Source: Acephala macrosclerotiorum (Eukaryota > Ascomycota > Leotiomycetes > Helotiales > Mollisiaceae). From it: DNA of 10,823 bases. The stretch covers positions 1 to 10,823 of the forward strand of contig MU119981.1 in assembly GCA_014904845.1 (NCBI GenBank). Reading direction: 5' to 3'. Below, piece by piece: positions 1-9,632 of the stretch (the stretch's first letter is position 1; every line of letters begins with the position of its first letter). The notes beneath the pieces are model-generated. The model was not told where the DNA came from. It worked only from the letters and a program-made list of their open reading frames with translations, and made no database searches. The position numbers were made by a program, and so were the translations under genes.

Positions 1-1197
1 AATTAATATAAAATTATTTATTTAAAATTTTTAAAATTTTTTATTCGAAATTAATACTATAATATTTCAATTATATATATTAATATATTCTAAAAAAGTT
101 TTTTATAAAAACAAATAAATTTTATAATTTTTTATTATTTAAAATATAAAAATATTTATTTATTTTTTTTATATAATTTTTTTACAAATATAAAAATTTA
201 TAATTTTTTTGAATTTTATTAATAAATTTTTTCTTTTTAAATTTACGCGTTTTTTATTTTTAAAATTCGATTAATTTATTATATTATTTTTTATATATAC
301 AAATTTTACAATTTTAATTTTTTTTTTTGAAATTTTTATAATATTATTATTATATTTCAAAAAAATATTTTATTAAATCTCGAAAATACGAAATAAAAAT
401 AATTATAATATATTTATATAAATCGTATAATACAATTTCAATAATTTATAATAAATTATTAATAAATTATTATTTAAAAAAAAAGTAATTACAATTAATA
501 ATATTAATAATAAATTTATAAAAATTAAAAACGTAATAATAAAATTTTTAATTAAATAAAAAAAAAATTAAAATAATATAAAATTTTAAATTAAATTTTT
601 TTTTTAAAATAAATAAAATCAAAAAATTATATATTGTATTTTAATAAATTTAATTTAATTTAATTAAAACTTTTAATAATATATTCGAATATTATAATTA
701 AAATTTTTTTTTTTTTAAATTTAAATATTTTAATAATTTATTAAAAATTTTATTAATAAATTTTACGATAAATTTATATATTAAAAACTCGAATAAATAT
801 TTTATATAATAAATTTTATATTTCACGAAATTATTAAAATTATTAATATAATTATTATCAAAAAAAATAAAATCTATAATATATTATTTATAAAAATATT
901 TTTTCGATTTATCGATTACAAAAAAATATTAATATATTTAAAAAATACAAATAACGATTTAATAATTACAAATTTAAATAAAATAAATTTAAAAAAATAA
1001 ATTTAAAAAAATTATATTTTATTTTTTATTTCTACGAATTTTTAATAATTAAAAAATATATTAAAAATCTTTTTTCGATTTTTACAAATAAATTTAAAAA
1101 ATAATCGATTATTATTATTAATAATATAAATATTTAAAATATCAAATTTTAAAAAATTATTAATATTAATATTTTATTTTTTCAATTAATTTTATTA

Positions 1198-1199
<2 letters not shown>

Positions 1200-1253
<54 letters not shown>
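1200..1253. repeat. (TAA)18 microsatellite
   Basis: Eighteen uninterrupted copies of the trinucleotide TAA run to a CGAT sequence at the right edge. The tract contains no C or G, so a C-to-T mutator cannot alter it, and its perfection points to replication slippage. Its length probably varies between strains (inference). Confidence 0.95.
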
Positions 1254-1254
<1 letters not shown>

Positions 1255-1294
1255 GATATTATTATTATTAATTTTTTCGTATAAAATTTTTTAT

Positions 1295-1357
1295 TTTTTT
1301 AAATTTTTTAAATTTTTTAAATTTTTTAAATTTTTTAAATTTTTTAAATTTTTTAAA
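1295..1357. repeat. 9-base tandem repeat, TTTTTTAAA x7
   Basis: Seven exact units of TTTTTTAAA follow each other, and an eighth, imperfect unit carries a single C at 1363. The array lies 41 bases right of the TAA microsatellite. It has no C or G inside the perfect part. It has no coding meaning, and slippage is the simplest origin. Confidence 0.92.
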
Positions 1358-3185
1358 TTTTTCAATTTATTTTTATTTTTATTTTAATATTTATATTAAT
1401 TAAACTTAAAAAATCTATTATTAATAATAAAAAATATTATAATATATTTATATTTATATTAAAAAAATACAAAATTATTATTATTTTATTATAATTTAAT
1501 ATTATTTTATTTTGATTAATTCGCGAATTTTAATTAAATAATATATATTTAATAATTAAATATACGTATAATATAAACAATATTTGAAAATCAAACGTTG
1601 TTTTTTTTAATATTTTAAATTTTATTAATTGTATTAAAATTTTAAATATCGTTTATAATATTTATAAATACTTATTTATTAAACAATTTTATTAAATTTA
1701 TTGTATAACGTTCTATAAAAATCTCGATTTATATTTTAAAAACGATAAAAAACAAATTAAAATTATAAGAATACGATTATTTAAAATTTACAAATTATAT
1801 ATTAAAAAAAAAAATTCAATTTATTTAAATTTATTTTAATATTTGTTTTTAATTTATTAAAATTTCTATTATTTTTTACTATAAATAAAAAATATTAACA
1901 AAAAATCGATTTTAATTTTTGCGAATTTTTATCGTTTTTATTTTTATTTTTTTAATTAAATTATTTATTAATTTAAAAATTGTAATAATTTTTATTTTAT
2001 AAAAACTTTTTAAATAAACGAAAAAAAAAAATTTTTATTGTTTTTTTTCAAAAGAATTAATATATTGAAATTTTATTATTAATAAATTCTTTTTAATAAA
2101 TTTTTTTTTTTATATAATATATATTTATTTTTTATTATTTAATTTTTATAAACAAATTTTAAATTATAATTATTATTTTATCGATTTTTTAAAAATTATT
2201 TTTTTTATTTTATTATTTTTTTTAAATTTATTAAATTTTATTAAAACAATAAAATTAATTAATTTTTTTATAAAAAAAAAATAAATATATTTACGATTTA
2301 ATAATTATAAAAAAACAATAAATTGATTATTTTGATTTTTTAAAGAAATTATTTAAATAAATTTTCTTTTTAATATTAAAAATCTTTTAAAATAAATTTA
2401 ATTAAATATTATAAAAAAAAAATCTCAAAAATTAAAATTATATATTTATAAAACAAAAATTTTTATTAATTGAAAATATATTAAAATTTTTAATTTTTTT
2501 AATTTTTTTATTTTATTTTTTATAAATTTAATATTTATTAATACTAACGAAAAAATTATTAATAATATTATTTATAAAAAACTCAAAGAAATTTATAATA
2601 AATTTCGAATTTTTTTTGAAAATCGATTTTAAAATTTTTTTAACGATAAATTTTTTTTTAATAATATTTAATTTAAAAAAATCAATATAATTTTTAATAT
2701 AATTTATTATATAAAATTTTTAAATTATTTTATTATTCGATATAAAATTTTTTAATAATTAAATTATTAAAATTCGTTTAATAATAAAAACAAATTATAA
2801 TTTAAATTAAATCGATTTTTTAATATTTTAAAATAAAAAAAATAATAAATTTTTTAAATAATAAATTTTATTTTAAATACGAAATTAAAAAATTAATAAT
2901 ACTTATAAAAAATAATTAAAAATATTTAATTATTTTTAAAAATAAATTTAAATTTGAAATTTGTTTATTTTTTTTTTTTATTAAATTTTTTAAAAAAAAA
3001 AAATTATAAAAAAATTTAATATTAATAAAAATATTAAAAAAATTATTAAATATTCTTAAAAAAAAACAATAATAATTTAAAAAATCTCGAATTTTGAATT
3101 TTTTATTTAAAACGAGTTTTTTTTTTTTTTTTAAATTTTTTTTTTTAAAACTCGAAACGAACTCGTTATATAAAAAAACGATTAT

Positions 3186-3443
3186 AATAAAATTATATAT
3201 TTTTTTTTTAAAAATCTTTGTAAATTACTAGTTTCGAAAGTAGTATTAATTACGTGTTTTCTAGTATATAATAAATTTTCGTTTACTATAAATTAATTAA
3301 TAATTTTTTTATTTTTATTTTAATTAATTAATTAATTGATTTACGAATTACGAATTACTTCGAATGAATTTAATTTATTAATTAAAACGAATTGATCTAC
3401 GATTAAATTTTTTTACTTTGTATTTTATTATTTTTTTATATTA
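3186..3443 (+). repeat. Long direct repeat, copy 1 (possible degenerate LTR)
   Basis: This 258-base block recurs in the same orientation at 5468-5726. By hand alignment the copies differ at about 31 of 259 columns: roughly 28 transitions, 2 transversions and a one-base indel in a T-run, giving about 88% identity. Nearly pure C/T and G/A differences in both directions are what independent RIP of two copies gives. Similarity begins at AATAAAA and ends at ATATTA; the flanks on either side do not match. Two copies 2.28 kb apart in direct orientation suggest LTRs of a small or gutted retrotransposon of about 2.54 kb. The ends are not clearly TG...CA, no primer-binding site is visible and no target duplication was found, so a plain dispersed repeat remains possible. 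A TGTAAATTACTAG stretch at 3219 could be a true 5' LTR edge. Confidence 0.8.
3226..3245. repeat. Quasi-palindrome around TTTCGAAA
   Basis: TACTA-G-TTTCGAAA-G-TAGTA reads as an inverted repeat except for the two facing G bases. The matching segment of the second repeat copy (around 5508-5527) keeps the TTTCGAAA centre but has lost much of the arms' C and G by transitions. It may have been a protein-binding or hairpin-forming site of the ancestral element; this is inference only. Confidence 0.5.
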
Positions 3444-3733
3444 ATTTCAAATTAAAAATTCGAATTTTAATATATTTAATAAAATCGTATTAAATAAAAT
3501 TATAAAATTTTTTTATAATTAAATTATTATTTTTTATAATTTTAATAATAATTTTATATTATTTTTATTTATTTATTATAAAAATTACAATATTTATTTT
3601 TATTTTATAATTTTTTAAACGTTTTTAATTATATTTTTTAATTGTTTTTTTTATTTAATTTATTCGATTAAAAAAATAAAAAATAAAATTTAATTAAAAA
3701 ATAATAAAATTTTTTAATTATTTTTTTAATTAT
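3444..3733. other. AT-rich gene-free segment between repeat copy 1 and the LTR island
   Basis: This 290-base stretch shows only A/T-rich sequence with scattered CpG. There is no open frame and no recognisable motif. If the flanking direct repeats are LTRs, this is the start of their internal region, but no retrotransposon protein motif can be read in any frame. Confidence 0.6.
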
Positions 3734-3863
3734 TGTAGTAAAGCTGAGTAATAGTATTGTCGATCCGCATTGGACTAGTTTGACACGTGATCTAGTTTTG
3801 GATATAAGAGATCTGGCATTTTGTAATCCTAGAAAACAAGAGAGTATTTTTTGCTTTTTTACA
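3734..3863 (+). mobile_element. Probable solo LTR, 130 bases, not mutated by RIP
   Basis: This island has 44 G+C in 130 bases (34%), against about 10% around it, and changes composition abruptly at both edges. It begins TGTAG and ends TTACA, so it has the TG...CA ends and the short TGTA/TACA inverted repeat of LTRs. TTAT stands directly before it (3730-3733) and directly after it (3864-3867), which fits a 4-base target duplication, although such a match is easy by chance here. Inside are an E-box CACGTG (3784-3789) and a TATA-like GGATATAAGAG, the order expected of an LTR promoter. No primer-binding site or retrotransposon internal sequence follows, so it is a solo LTR and not an element end. 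The overall look resembles short fungal Copia-type LTRs, but I cannot assign a family without a search. A fragment of another non-coding sequence is the alternative. Confidence 0.55.
3803..3808 (+). promoter_or_regulatory. Putative TATA box of the solo LTR
   Basis: TATAAG lies 70 bases into the probable LTR, 14 bases after a CACGTG E-box. In LTR retrotransposons the promoter sits in this part of the LTR, upstream of the R region. In the surrounding AT-rich DNA the motif would mean nothing; within the 34% G+C island it is more credible. Activity is unlikely in heterochromatin. Confidence 0.35.
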
Positions 3864-5467
3864 TTATTAATTCGATTATAAATTTTTAATATGTTTTTTT
3901 TTATATAATAAAATTAATAAATTTAATATAAATTTCGTATTTAAATCGTTTTTATTATAAACGTATTATTAATTTAATATTAAACGTATAAATAATATAT
4001 TTTTTTAATAATTATTTTAATAATTAATAATAATAATATAAATATAATATCGTTCGATTTTATTAAATCGTTAATAATTTTAATTATTATTATTTTAACG
4101 TTTTATTAAAATTTTATAAATAATATAATTCAATAATTTTTAACACGTATTAATTTAATATATATAATATATATTTTTTATAAATTTAATAATTTAAAAT
4201 ATTATTTATAAAATATATTTTTTATTTAAATATAAAACGTTAATAATAATTAAATAATTAAATTCGTAATTATTTTATAAAATAAATTTAAATCTTTTGA
4301 ATAATTATTTATATATTTAATATTTATATTATAATTAATTTGTTAAATTTTTTTTATAAAACGTTATATTAATAAATAATTAAAACGTTTATATAATTAA
4401 TATAATTTAATATTAATAAAATAATTTTAAATTAAATTTTTTTTTAATTAATATAATAATATTTATAAATAATTTTTTCTTATAATAAAATATTAATTCG
4501 AATAATTTTTTATAATAAAATAAATTTTAATCATAAAAATATTTAATTAAATATTAATATTAAATTTTAATAATATTATAAATTATAATTAATTAATAAT
4601 TAATATTTTGACGATTTCGTTATTTAATATAATTTTTTAAAAAAATTTAAAAAAATTTTAATTTTTGAAAATAAAAAATAAATATTAATTCGATTTAAAT
4701 AATTTAAATTATAATTATAAAATATTAAATATATTTTTTTTTGTAATAATATAACGAATAAATTAATTATTTAAAATAATTATTATTTATATATTATTAA
4801 TTTTTATTTTTGTTTTTTATTTTTATTATTTAAATATTTTTTAATAAATTTTTATTTTTTCGATTTTAATAAAAAATTTTTAATATTAAATTATTATAAT
4901 TTTTTAATTTATTATTAAAATTTCATATATATTTATTATATATTTTATAAATTAATATTTTAATTTATAATAAATATAATATTTTTTTAATATAATTTTC
5001 TTTGAAATTTATAATTTTTATATTATTTATATTAATATTATATTAAAAATATCGAGTTTATTAATAAAACGATTTAAATGTACGTAAAATTTTTCTTTGA
5101 ATTTTAATATACGTATTAATTTATAATTAATTGAAATTATTTAAAAAACGAAATTCGAAATATAAAAATAAAATAATATTAATTATATACGATTTAAAAT
5201 CGTACGTAAATATTATATAATATTTATTTCGATAATTTATTTTAAAAAAAATTTTTATTTTATTTTTAATTATATATTTTTTTTTGTACGTATAATCGAT
5301 TTAATTTTAATTAAATTTTTTTTTTTTTAATTTTAAAAAATAAAATTTAAATTATATTATTATATTTTATATAATCGCGTTATAATATTTATTATTAATT
5401 ATAATTTAAAATAAACATTTTTAAAAATATTAATAAAATAAAGTTTTTTAATATTTTAATATATTGT
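3864..5467. other. AT-rich gene-free segment between LTR island and repeat copy 2
   Basis: About 1.6 kb without any open frame on either strand. It is nearly all A/T with CpG-bound residual C and G. A short CpG-anchored palindrome at 5188-5204 (TACGATTT / AAATCGTA arms) is visible. If the two long direct repeats are LTRs, this would be their internal region, but no Gag, protease, reverse transcriptase or integrase motif survives. I see nothing else in it. Confidence 0.6.
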
Positions 5468-5726
5468 AATAAAACTATATATTTTCTTTTTAAAAATCTT
5501 TGTAAATAATTAATTTCGAAAATAATACTAATTACGTATTTTTTAGTACATAAAAAGTTTTTATTTATTATAAACCAATTAACAATTTTTTTTATTTCTA
5601 TTTTAATTGATTAATTAATTAATTTACAAATTACAAATTACTTCGAATAAATTTAATTTATTAATTAAAACGAATTAATCTACGATTAGATTTTTTTGTT
5701 TTGTATTTTATTGTTTTTTTATATTA
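5468..5726 (+). repeat. Long direct repeat, copy 2 (possible degenerate LTR)
   Basis: This is the partner of the block at 3186-3443, in the same orientation. The best-kept shared stretches are AAAAATCTTTGTAAAT, ATTACTTCGAAT and TTAATTAAAACGAATT. Where the copies differ, either one may carry the C or G; for example copy 2 has TAAACCAATTAAC where copy 1 has only T. Both copies were therefore mutated separately and neither is the ancestral state. Right after the repeat comes GTAAAACGACGTCG, which is not shared with copy 1, so 5726 is a real edge of the homology. Confidence 0.8.
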
Positions 5727-8320
5727 GTAAAACGACGTCGAAAAATAAATTGTTTTAATAAATTTTATTAAAAACTATTTATATGCGATTTGTATATTTT
5801 ATTTTTTATTATTATTAAAAAAAAATTCAAACTATTAAAAATCGAAAATTAAAAATTAATTAACGAAAATTTTTTGTTTTAATTGTATTATTTAAAATTA
5901 AATAATTTGATTACGAAATTGTAAAATTATAAAAAAATATTAATTTATAAGAATTACGTATTAAATTACTCGAGATAATTAATATTAAAACGAATATAAA
6001 AAAAAAAAAAAAAAAAATTCGCGATAATTATTTATAGTAATTGATTTTATTTTTAATAAAAATTGAAATATAAAAAAAAAACATTTTAATACGAAAAAAA
6101 AAAATATTATAATATTAAAAAATGAAATTGTTTTATTATTTTATATTTTAATTTTAATTTTTTTAAAAATTGCAATTCGCGAATTATTTGTAATCGTTTT
6201 TAAATTAAAATAATAAAATTAAAATAAATTTCGAATTTCAAAAAATAATACGAAAAAAATTAAAATAAAAAATTTTAATCGAAAGAAATCGATTAAAAAA
6301 GTATTTATTTAAAAAATACATTTTATTAAAACGAATAAACGAATAAAATTTCGAGTAAAAATTAAAATAAAATTTTTTTTATAAAAAAACAATATAAATA
6401 AAAATTAATTTTTAAAACGAATTTTATTTGAAAATAATAATTCGAAAATTCTTATTTTTAAATTATTAAATTAATTTTTAATTTAAAAATTAAAGTCAAT
6501 AAATTATTCGTATTAAAATTCATTTTTTTTTAATAGAAAATATTTTTATTTTAATTATATTATTGATTTTTTTTAAAAAAATTTCTATAAATAATAAAAA
6601 TAATTTTTTAAAAATATAAAACTTTAAAAAATATATATTTATATTAAAACTATAAATATTTTTTTTTGAAATTTTTAAAGTATTTTAATTTAAAAAAAAC
6701 AATATTATAATTTTTTTAAAATAATATAATAATAAATACAAAAACTATAAAATTATTTTAAAAATCAAAAAAATACAATTTTTACAATATATTAATTCGA
6801 TTTACAAAAAGTAAATTCGATTTATATTAAAGTATAATATTGAAAATTATTTGAAAAAAAAATTTTATAACGTTTTAAAAAAAAAAATTTCGCGAATACA
6901 ATTAAAAATATTATCGAATAAATATAAAATTTCTATATAAAATTATTAATTAATTTATAAGAAATTTTATAATAATAAAAACATATATAAATTTGTTTAA
7001 TTAAATATTTAAAAAATTAATTAAATAAAACAAATTAAATAAATAATATTAAAAACGCGAATTTATAAAAAATTTTCAATATATATTAAAAAACAAATTT
7101 TTAAAAAAAACGATTATAAATCGATAAAAATATTTATTTATAATTACGATAAAATGTACGAAAAAACGATTATTATATATAAATATAAAAAAAAAAAAAC
7201 GATAATATAATAAAATTAATAATTTAAAATACTCAAAAATTTAATAAAAATATTTGAATATTGTAATACAAAAAATAATTTTAAATGCAATTAATAATTT
7301 GTTATTTTTTGTTTTATTTGAATTATTTATAAAAAAAATTCAATAAAAAATATACGTAATCACTAAAAAAATTTATATTAAATTTTAATTTTCGATTTTA
7401 CGTATTATTTAAATTTAGAAAATTCGATAAATATTTTATATTAAAATTTTTAATTCCAATAAACGATTTTATTAAAAAATTAAAATTTTTTTTTTTTTTT
7501 TTATATTATTTAACGATTTAAAAATCGTTTTAAATATTAATATTGTGAAAATATTTTAAAAATTAAATAGTATTATAATTTTTATAAATCAAAATTAAAA
7601 TCAATTTATTTTTTAATAAAAATATAAACGAAAAAAATATAATAATATAAAAAAAAATAAATATAAAATTTTATATAATTTAATATCAATTAAATTTTCG
7701 TAAAATATATTATTGATTATTTAAAAAAATACAATAAAAATTAACGTTATATATAACGATTAATAAAATAAATAATATTATTTTGAATATTTTAAATAAA
7801 TAAAAAATAAAAAAATCGATTTTTTTATTAATTATTTTTTCGTAAATTGTTATTTATTTATAAATAAATTAATTAATTATAAGTATTACTATTAAAAAAA
7901 CGATTAATAATATTATAATTTTTAAAATTATAATCGATTTTTACGATTATTTACGTTTAAAAATAATCGATATTAATATAATCAAATTATAAAACAAATA
8001 ATTAAAAAACTTTTTAATTATAATTTTAATAAACGTTTTAAAAATATATAAAAAATCTAAAAATTTATTTAATTTATTATTTAAAAAAAAAAAAAAAAAT
8101 TAATATTAATAAAAAAATCTTAAAAAAATCGAATTAATTATTATATATTTTTAATAATAATAATATTAATATTTAAAATTTTAATAAAGCGATTATTAAT
8201 AAATTCTATGAAAAATTGTTAATAAATATAATAATAATAAATATAGTAATAATAAGTAAATCGAAAAACAAAATTCAAAATATACGAGAAAATTTTCAAC
8301 GAAAAACGAAAATAGAAAAA
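5727..8320. other. AT-rich gene-free block, between direct repeat and transposon
   Basis: In the 300 bases at 6001-6300 I counted 13 C and 18 G (10.3% G+C), and 10 of the 13 C are followed by G; chance would give about one. A 20-base A-run lies at 5998-6017, and small palindromes occur at 6174-6185 (AATTCGCGAATT), 7512-7529 and 7745-7758. No frame is open for a useful length. I recognise no gene, RNA or transposon end. The right part, 8196-8320, is ordinary flank into which the Tc1 element inserted. Confidence 0.7.
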
Positions 8321-8361
8321 AAGTAAAAACTGGGACTACTACACATAGTCCATTTAATCGA
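8321..8361 (+). repeat. Left terminal inverted repeat of the Tc1-type element
   Basis: The 41 bases from AAGTAAAAACTGG to AATCGA match the reverse complement of 9633-9673 at 35 positions. The outermost 12 bases, AAGTAAAAACTG, are identical, as is ACTA-TACACAT apart from one C/T. All six differences are transitions. In Tc1 elements these repeats are where the transposase binds and cuts. Confidence 0.93.
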
Positions 8362-8377
8362 ACGCGTCGACGCGTTC
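8360..8377. promoter_or_regulatory. 18-base perfect palindrome with two ACGCGT boxes in the transposase leader
   Basis: GAACGCGTCGACGCGTTC equals its own reverse complement. It carries ACGCGT twice (8362-8367 and 8370-8375) around a TCGA centre, and overlaps the inner end of the left terminal repeat. The right end of the element lacks it, so it is not part of the inverted repeat proper. It lies 71 bases before the transposase ATG. ACGCGT is the core of the MluI cell-cycle box bound by MBF in yeasts, so a promoter role is possible; transposase binding or a hairpin are alternatives. Its CpG-only C content would protect it from RIP. Confidence 0.45.
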
Positions 8378-8448
8378 TCATTTTCAGTTTCTTCTTTTTA
8401 AATTTTAATATCTTATCAATCAATAGCCTTTTTTCCCTGCAATTTAAA
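8362..8448 (+). other. 5' leader of the transposase gene
   Basis: This 87-base stretch runs from the left terminal repeat to the first ATG. After the palindrome it is pyrimidine-rich (TTTCTTCTTTTT and CCTTTTTTCCCTGC), as fungal promoter and leader DNA often is. No clear TATA box can be told from the AT background. No intron signals were identified. Confidence 0.45.
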
Positions 8449-9549
8449 ATGGAAACACTTGTAATACTCAATTCTTTTCTTCAAAAAAACAAAAAAAAAT
8501 AGTCTATTCTTGTTCGCGCAATTATTCGCGGTTTGCAAAAACAGAGAAAATCTCAACGAGAAATTCAAAAAAAGACTTTTATACTTAGAAAATCAATAAA
8601 ACGCATTTTTAAGTAAAAATACAATCGCCGAATACGAGGAAAAAAACGCTCGAAATTACATATTATATCTGTAAAAGACATTTGTCGATGCATTCGTACA
8701 ATCGCAAAAGATTAGTCTTCTCGTAAAATGATTTTCACTAGTTTTAAAATTCTATTACACTTTTCAGTTTTTGTTCGAATTATTCGCCGAGAATTGCGCC
8801 GCGCAAACTACTATCGCTACATTACATGTTTTCGATTCTATATATTATGGCAATAAACTAAAAAGAGATTAGCATTTACTAAAGAGTATAAGTAGTAAAG
8901 AATATCAGATTATACTACTTATAAAGATAATAGTAAACAAAAAAGAGATTGGCGAAAAGTTATATGATCAGATAAAACTATATTTGAGACTAGAAAAAAT
9001 AGCAAAGTTTGAGTAACACGGAAAGTAGATAAAAAGAAGTACTTTGATTGTATACGGTTTATTTATCGATTAAAAAGAATTACAGTAATAATTTGAAGAG
9101 CTATTGATTGGAACTATAAGTCAGAATTGGTATTTATAGAGAAGTTTTCAGATCGTAAAAGTATTTATTTTAAAGTATATTTTCAACAAATTCTTTAATC
9201 TATAGTTTTCTCTTTATTTGATACTTTGAATTCGAAATATATTTTTATAAAAAACGGCTCAAAAGTGTATAAAAGAAAAACTAGATTCTTTAGACTATAA
9301 TATGGAATTCGCGAGTTTAATTAGTTTTTTTGTTCACTTGATTTGAATCCAATTGAAAAAGTCTGGCGATAGATGAAAAAAGAACTAAAAAAACTATTTT
9401 ATGTATCGAAAAATAGAGAAAATTTACATAGAGAGTTGCAAAAACTGTAGAATCGAATAAATCCACGTGATTTCAAGTATTATACAGAATAATTGATTTG
9501 TAAAATTGAAAATGTTATTGTAGTTCGAAGTTTAATTATTGTTTATTAA
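8449..9549 (+). pseudogene. Tc1/mariner-family transposase, inactivated by stops (366 codons)
   Basis: The encoded enzyme would have cut the terminal repeats and joined the element to TA targets. The frame from ATG 8449 to TAA 9547-9549 stays in register throughout, close to the usual 340-370 residues. It reads: a basic N-terminal helix-turn-helix region (about 20-60), a basic G-K-K-R-S linker (64-68) like the GRPR-type hook, a second DNA-binding part to about 130, then the RNase H-like catalytic domain. Landmarks are D-W-R-K-V-I-*-S-D-K (167-176) with first catalytic Asp175, A-I-D-W (218-221), E-L-V-F-I-E-K (226-232), K-N-G-S-K-V-Y (268-274) and L-D-L-N-P-I-E-K-V-W (297-306) with Glu303. The second catalytic Asp is Asn269 (AAC). 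Fifteen internal stops stand at codons 18, 56, 89, 136, 149, 150, 173, 188, 216, 250, 284, 292, 308, 334 and 348. From family knowledge most replace Trp (TGG to TAG/TGA/TAA) and the rest Gln (CAA/CAG). The ATG is the first in frame after the leader. It cannot make a working enzyme. Confidence 0.93.
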
Positions 9550-9632
9550 TATATATTTTTAATTTCAAAGTAAAAAATTAAATAGTAGATTAATCATAAA
9601 ATTTAGAATTAAAAGAGTTGATTTTATGGTTC
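9550..9632 (+). other. 3' untranslated part of the transposon
   Basis: This 83-base stretch lies between the end of the transposase frame and the right terminal repeat. It is AT-rich, with no clear polyadenylation signal and no second gene. GGTTCTCGATT at its right edge leads into the terminal repeat. Confidence 0.55.

Larger units (their letters stand above)
1..3185. other. AT-rich gene-free block, left
   Basis: No reading frame of useful length is open on either strand, because TAA, TAG and TTA/CTA triplets occur every few codons. The sequence is nearly all A and T, with isolated C and G that mostly occur as CpG (TCGA, ACGA, CGCG contexts). Two tandem repeats lie near 1200-1365 and are listed separately. 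A small inverted pair, CGAGTTTT at 3113-3120 and AAAACTCG at 3147-3154, brackets T-runs just before the first copy of the long direct repeat. I see no tRNA, no recognisable transposon ends and no promoter that can be separated from background. The likely origin is repeats worn down by RIP (inference). Confidence 0.7.

Noticed and set aside
3734..3863. tRNA, snRNA or gene exon in the 34% G+C island
   Set aside because: No cloverleaf, no box motifs and no open frame with recognisable protein similarity; LTR-like ends explain the edges better.
5733..5740. CGACGTCG palindrome, resembling a CRE core
   Set aside because: Eight bases of CpG-rich palindrome next to the edge of repeat copy 2, with no gene downstream; CpG survival explains it.
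7512..7758. Short hairpins at 7512-7529 and 7745-7758
   Set aside because: Arms of 7-8 bases, mostly A/T with one CpG, are expected in such DNA; no T-run/terminator arrangement or neighbouring gene gives them a role.
1..8320. Replication-origin-like and TATA-like motifs across the AT-rich blocks
   Set aside because: At about 90% A+T, matches to ARS consensus or TATA boxes occur by chance all along the sequence and carry no information.
8196..8471. A 91-codon open frame on the minus strand
   Set aside because: It runs antisense across the transposase start, the transposon leader and left terminal repeat, then into AT-rich flank. Its C-terminal half is low-complexity Leu/Tyr/Phe from AT-rich DNA, and the only non-trivial part is the reverse of the ACGCGT palindrome and the terminal repeat. 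No family is recognisable; it is a chance frame.
8449..9549. An alternative genetic code in which the transposase would be intact
   Set aside because: Stops at expected Trp sites are both TAG and TGA, with TAA at codon 150, while TAA and TAG also stand at expected Gln sites. No single reassignment fits both, and the second catalytic Asp is lost as well.
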